From: Oscillospiraceae bacterium
Lineage (GTDB): Bacteria; Bacillota; Clostridia; Oscillospirales; Oscillospiraceae
NCBI GenBank assembly: GCA_017620315.1
Contig: JAFZQQ010000246.1
Coordinates: 1 to 9,785 of the forward strand
Reading direction: 5' to 3'
DNA length: 9,785 bases
Of the stretch, positions 7,273 through 9,785 are shown piece after piece (within the stretch, counting starts at the first letter, position 1; the number at the start of each line of letters is the position of its first letter). Below the pieces are notes generated by a model. That model did not search any database and was not told the DNA's origin. It saw only the letters and a list, made by a program, of their open reading frames with translations. A program made the position numbers and the translations under genes.

Positions 7273-7771
7273 ATTGCAAACGAATGGAATAAACAATTTC
7301 CTCCGCGTCGAAGGCTTGCCTTGAATGCTCTGTCAGCGCAAAGCCCTTGGCTTCATAGAAGGCGCGTGCGCGGGCATTGTCCCGAAACACCCATAAGACG
7401 GCTTCGGAGTACCCGGCGTCCTTTATATCCTTCAAGACGCGGTCCATCATCCGGCTCCCAAAGCCCTTATGCCAGTTATCCGGCAGGCTGTGAATGCAGA
7501 TCAGCTCCGCTTTGCCGTTGAACTCGGCGTCACGCGCTGCGTCCCAATATGCGATGCAGTGCGGCTTCTCGTCAATCGAAAGGATATATCCGTTTCCTTT
7601 TTTCTCCTCCGAAAGCCTTTTATACATATCGGTTGCTCTGTTGATGTCGGTGCACCGGGTCAGGGTTTCCTCATCCAGAATGCCCGCAAACGCCGCCTTC
7701 CAGCTTTCAGTTTGAATATATGCCAAAGCGTCCTCGTCACCTGGACGCACTCTCCTTACGGTTATCTCCAT
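7271..7771 (-). CDS. GNAT-family N-acetyltransferase
   Basis: The 166-residue protein matches the single-domain GNAT fold: an N-terminal VRRVRPGDEDALAYI strand-helix start, the acetyl-CoA pyrophosphate loop at residues 101-106 (HKGFGS, within a Q/RxxGxG/A-type motif), and a typical motif B with Asn132 and FYEAKGF (138-144). The reaction is transfer of acetyl from acetyl-CoA to an amine on a protein, metabolite or drug; the acceptor is unknown. The start is taken at 7771 rather than the ATG two codons earlier (7777), because the ribosome binding site GGAGG (7781-7785) lies 9 bases from the former but only 3 from the latter. It follows the other GNAT gene by 24 bases and is probably its operon partner. 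Confidence 0.88.
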   Translation of the reverse strand: MEITVRRVRPGDEDALAYIQTESWKAAFAGILDEETLTRCTDINRATDMYKRLSEEKKGNGYILSIDEKPHCIAYWDAARDAEFNGKAELICIHSLPDNWHKGFGSRMMDRVLKDIKDAGYSEAVLWVFRDNARARAFYEAKGFALTEHSRQAFDAEEIVYSIRLQ

Positions 7772-7795
7772 TTGCATCCGCCTCCGTTTCCCCGT

Positions 7796-8257
7796 TCAGA
7801 CGGGCTTTCCCTGTTCCTGCAGATCGCACCGATACCATTCTTCATCGGTATTATAAAACCCGACCGATTCAAACATGCGCCGGCTTTGCAGATTGAATGA
7901 ATAAATGTTCGCCTTTACGGCGTCCATGCCTTTTTCTGCGGCAAGCAGCAGCATATCCTTTATGCAGCGTCTGCCGATATGCCGATTCTGAAACTCCCTG
8001 CAAACCACGATAGCCACTTCCGCATTATCTCTGAGCGAAACATCCCCCACCAGTTCGCCCTTGTATTCGATATAATAGCACTCTCCGTGGGAGCTGAGAT
8101 AGTCATACATGCGGTGCAAAAGCTCCAGATCATAGGGTTCGTCCCTGTTATCGACCTGCTTGCACACATCGGGATCCTGATACCAGCGAAGCGATATCTC
8201 GTCATTTCTGTAATACGGTATCAAGGTGATCTCATTGTCCACGATCCGTTTTCGCAT
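7796..8257 (-). CDS. GNAT-family N-acetyltransferase (RimJ/RimL-like)
   Basis: A 153-residue protein with an N-terminal ITLIPYYRNDEISLRWYQDPDV segment typical of RimJ/RimL-like GNATs, the central strand YYIEYKGELVGDVSL (61-75), the acetyl-CoA-binding loop FQNRHIGRRCI (89-99, QxxGxR type) and a terminal motif YSFNLQSRRMFESVGF (119-134). Relatives acetylate ribosomal-protein N termini, or small molecules including some antibiotics; the target is not predictable here. The ATG at 8257 has GAGGA (about 8263-8267) 5 bases upstream. It is the first gene of a two-gene unit with the downstream GNAT. The two proteins are not close copies of each other, so this is not a recent tandem duplication. Confidence 0.87.
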   Translation of the reverse strand: MRKRIVDNEITLIPYYRNDEISLRWYQDPDVCKQVDNRDEPYDLELLHRMYDYLSSHGECYYIEYKGELVGDVSLRDNAEVAIVVCREFQNRHIGRRCIKDMLLLAAEKGMDAVKANIYSFNLQSRRMFESVGFYNTDEEWYRCDLQEQGKPV

Positions 8258-8277
8258 TTTTTCCTCACGACATTTTT

Positions 8278-8306
8278 ATTATATTGGGGATAGCATGCTA
8301 TGTCCG
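8278..8306 (-). promoter_or_regulatory. Promoter of the GNAT pair with a 12-bp palindrome in the spacer
   Basis: Minus-strand reading: CGGACA (8301-8306, 4 of 6 to consensus), 17-bp spacer, TATAAT (8278-8283), 20 bases before the start codon. The perfect palindrome ATAGCATGCTAT (8290-8301) fills most of the spacer, so a dimeric regulator bound there would sit between the -35 and -10 boxes. The 119-base gap 8258-8376 shows no terminator for the upstream operon, so some read-through into the GNAT genes is possible. Confidence 0.6.
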
Positions 8307-8376
8307 CGCGCTGATGCTGCGACAAGAATATCCGTTCACACCGAGTTCGTGCCGCTGTGTGGGATCATTCCTCAAT

Positions 8377-9051
8377 TCAGCCGCGGCCGTTTAAGGCAGC
8401 GCCGCGTGCGGTCTGTTGTCCGGCCTCCGCATACCGTTCCCGAAGCTTGCCGGGAAGGTCGTTCTTTCCGTTTTTCAGAATATCGTCAATAACGTCCCGC
8501 TTGGTCAAAATCTTTTGAACAAACTTGGCGTCCAGGCTGTCCAGCAGGGCGATCGTTTCCACCTGTGAGCGCCGCCGGATTTCCTTCAGCAAGGCCATAT
8601 CCCGTCGCTTCCTGTCCGCTTCCGACTTGGGATACCCCTGCCCGAACGGCTCCGAAAACAGGGCCTGTATCGTCTGCTCCAGATTATCTGCGCCCGCCCA
8701 GGTGTAATCTTCTCCGAGCGGAAGCGATATCGCGTTTCCATTATTGATCTGCGCAAAGAGGTAGGCGTCCTTCGCCGTCGGCGCGTATCCGCACAGGACA
8801 TTCGGCATACTGTTGCAGGCAAGCATCATGCCCTGCCCGGAGGAGCAGCCTGTGACGACAAAATCAACGGCTTCGCTGCCGAGCAGCAGACCGATCAAAA
8901 CCGAAATCTCAACGTAGCTGTATCGCTCCGTTTCCGCTTCGGTGCAGCCGAAATTGACCGTTTCCGATTCCAAAACGTATTTTTTTGTCGCATTATACAG
9001 CAAGTTGTTCTTTTTGGCCTGTGAGCTTGCCTGGATCACCGCGATCCTCAT
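8377..9051 (-). CDS. RpiB/LacA/LacB-like protein with divergent active site
   Basis: This 224-residue protein has the RpiB/LacAB fold pattern over its first 145 residues or so: MRIAVIQASS strand, YSYVEIS helix, FVVTGCSSGQGMMLACN and INNGNAISLPLGE. In RpiB the sequence CGTGIG supplies the catalytic Cys (Cys66 in E. coli), matched here by Cys69 in CSSGQG. The early Asp-His pair is absent (QASS), and the position of RpiB His99 in the QHND segment is Ile102 (QINN). The ribose-5-phosphate isomerase label commonly given is therefore doubtful. A C-terminal extension of about 75 mostly charged residues exceeds usual RpiB (about 150). The start at 9051 is set by the ATGA overlap with the flavodoxin stop and a GGAGG 10 bases upstream; longer in-frame readings cross the flavodoxin gene and are shadows. 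Translational coupling implies a joint function with the flavodoxin. Confidence 0.85.
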   Translation of the reverse strand: MRIAVIQASSQAKKNNLLYNATKKYVLESETVNFGCTEAETERYSYVEISVLIGLLLGSEAVDFVVTGCSSGQGMMLACNSMPNVLCGYAPTAKDAYLFAQINNGNAISLPLGEDYTWAGADNLEQTIQALFSEPFGQGYPKSEADRKRRDMALLKEIRRRSQVETIALLDSLDAKFVQKILTKRDVIDDILKNGKNDLPGKLRERYAEAGQQTARGAALNGRG

Positions 9052-9785
9052 GTGGTCACGTCCTCCGTCCCAGTCAAAGCGCCTCCGAAAAGCTCTGCCG
9101 CTTTTCGCGCAAAACGCTCGCCAAAGAGAACGAAGACTCCCTTGTAATGATTCAGGTCGTTGTGCGGCTCGATGTTGCCGTTGACGCCGATGGGGCCCAT
9201 GTGGATGACGGGCTTTCCCTGTGACACGCCGCCTGAGTAGCAAAGCATGCCGAACACCAGCTCGTTGGTCAGGATGGACTGGATCACCATCTCGCCGCCG
9301 CCGTGCGTGTACTGCTCGGTCGCGAACGCGCCGCCGAGCTTGCCCGCAAGCTTCAGCTTCCGGCCCTGCATCAGCCATGTCCGCAGCTCCGGCGTCATCG
9401 ACGCCATGTACGACGGGCAGCCGATCACGACGCCCTTTGCCTCGCAGACGAACGCCGTGTCCACGTCGTCGATGGAAAACGTCTTCGCCTCCGCGCCGGA
9501 AATACGGTTCATGCCCTCCGCGATCCATTCCGCCGCCTGTTTGGTGTTGCCGGTCTGAGAGTGGTAAATAACCGCAAGTTTCATGTTTCTTTCTCCTCTC
9601 TTCATCGTATCGTTTTTGCCGCCGCGCAGCGAATCCATAAGCGCATAAGCCTTTTTGTGGCCCTCCGATTCCTCATAAAACTCCCGCATCTCGCGGCAGG
9701 GAAAGTCCGGGCATTTTCCGCAGAACGGAATACTCTTTTCTCCGCAGCATTTCACCGGCATGCAGACGTCCTCTTCCTTCCATTC
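9048..9785 (-). CDS. DUF3795-like Cys-rich domain continuous with a flavodoxin (5' end outside window)
   Basis: The frame is open from the window's right edge to TGA at 9048-9050. The C-terminal 178 residues are a flavodoxin: MKLAVIYHSQTGNTKQAAEW with the FMN-phosphate loop SQTGNT, GVVIGCPSYMASMTPELRTW, and the WrbA-like GKLGGAFATEQYTHGGGEM. This type binds FMN and carries out electron transfer or NAD(P)H-dependent reduction in the cytoplasm. Upstream in the same frame is a Cys-rich segment (VCMPVKCC, PFCGKCPDFPC, GHKKAYALMDSLR) that I recognise as the end of a DUF3795-type domain, likely metal-binding. Between them is a short unconserved linker (about 9585-9626) with no stop. A strong GAGGAG (9593-9598) lies 8 bases before an in-frame ATG at 9584, exactly where a stand-alone flavodoxin would begin, so either a fusion or two products is possible. 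The downstream RpiB-like gene overlaps by 4 bases. Confidence 0.8.
   Translation of the reverse strand, partial: EWKEEDVCMPVKCCGEKSIPFCGKCPDFPCREMREFYEESEGHKKAYALMDSLRGGKNDTMKRGERNMKLAVIYHSQTGNTKQAAEWIAEGMNRISGAEAKTFSIDDVDTAFVCEAKGVVIGCPSYMASMTPELRTWLMQGRKLKLAGKLGGAFATEQYTHGGGEMVIQSILTNELVFGMLCYSGGVSQGKPVIHMGPIGVNGNIEPHNDLNHYKGVFVLFGERFARKAAELFGGALTGTEDVTT
9593..9598 (-). promoter_or_regulatory. Internal ribosome binding site that decides the flavodoxin start
   Basis: GAGGAG in minus sense, 8 bases before the in-frame ATG (9582-9584). It lies inside the longer open frame, so it can start a 178-residue free flavodoxin whether or not the fused protein is also made. Confidence 0.65.

Noticed and set aside
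8377..9528. 383-residue minus-strand frame extending the RpiB-like gene upstream
   Set aside because: The extra N-terminal part is an out-of-frame Arg-rich reading of the flavodoxin gene. The ATG at 9051, overlapping the flavodoxin stop and having a ribosome binding site, is a better start.

Overview
The window looks like a chromosomal piece of a moderately GC-rich, low-to-mid-complexity Gram-positive gut Clostridium-like bacterium (class Clostridia, Oscillospirales or Christensenellales type). This is inferred from near-consensus AGGAGG ribosome binding sites, sigma-A-type TATAAT promoters, a giant right-handed beta-helix/BspA-type leucine-rich-repeat surface protein, a DUF3795-type Cys-rich domain, and a protein family mix typical of that class. 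No rRNA, tRNA, insertion sequence, CRISPR array or phage gene is visible.

Layout. (1) Positions 2-4933, plus strand: the 3' part of a very large repetitive surface protein, with three beta-helix modules, three roughly 474-bp tandem beta-sandwich-like repeats and a short C-terminal BspA leucine-rich-repeat block. It ends at a perfect 23-bp stem terminator (4938-4988) that has a T-rich tract on both strands. (2) 5032-5130, minus strand: a previously easy-to-miss 32-residue hydrophobic peptide gene with an excellent ribosome binding site and its own promoter candidate, converging on the same terminator. (3) 5312-5749, minus: a cytidine-deaminase-fold enzyme with an altered substrate loop. (4) 6050-7219, plus: a GT1/MGT-family glycosyltransferase with its own promoter. 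(5) 7271-7771 and 7796-8257, minus: two tandem GNAT acetyltransferases, with a promoter whose spacer holds a 12-bp palindrome. (6) 8377-9051 and 9048-9785, minus: an RpiB-like protein lacking most of the usual isomerase catalytic residues, translationally coupled (ATGA overlap) to a flavodoxin whose reading frame is continuous with an upstream DUF3795-like Cys-rich domain running off the window.

How it works together. The left half is a cell-surface or secreted adhesin-type protein. The middle is a run of separately controlled small-molecule-modifying enzymes (deaminase, glycosyltransferase, two acetyltransferases), which would suit detoxification of antibiotics or nucleoside-like compounds, although no substrate can be read from the sequence. 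The right end is a coupled redox/isomerase-fold operon of unknown pathway. I see no convincing complete new defence or mobile system. The best leads are the 32-residue membrane peptide, the DUF3795-flavodoxin frame coupled to the catalytically divergent RpiB-like protein, and the unusual hairpins between convergent genes.
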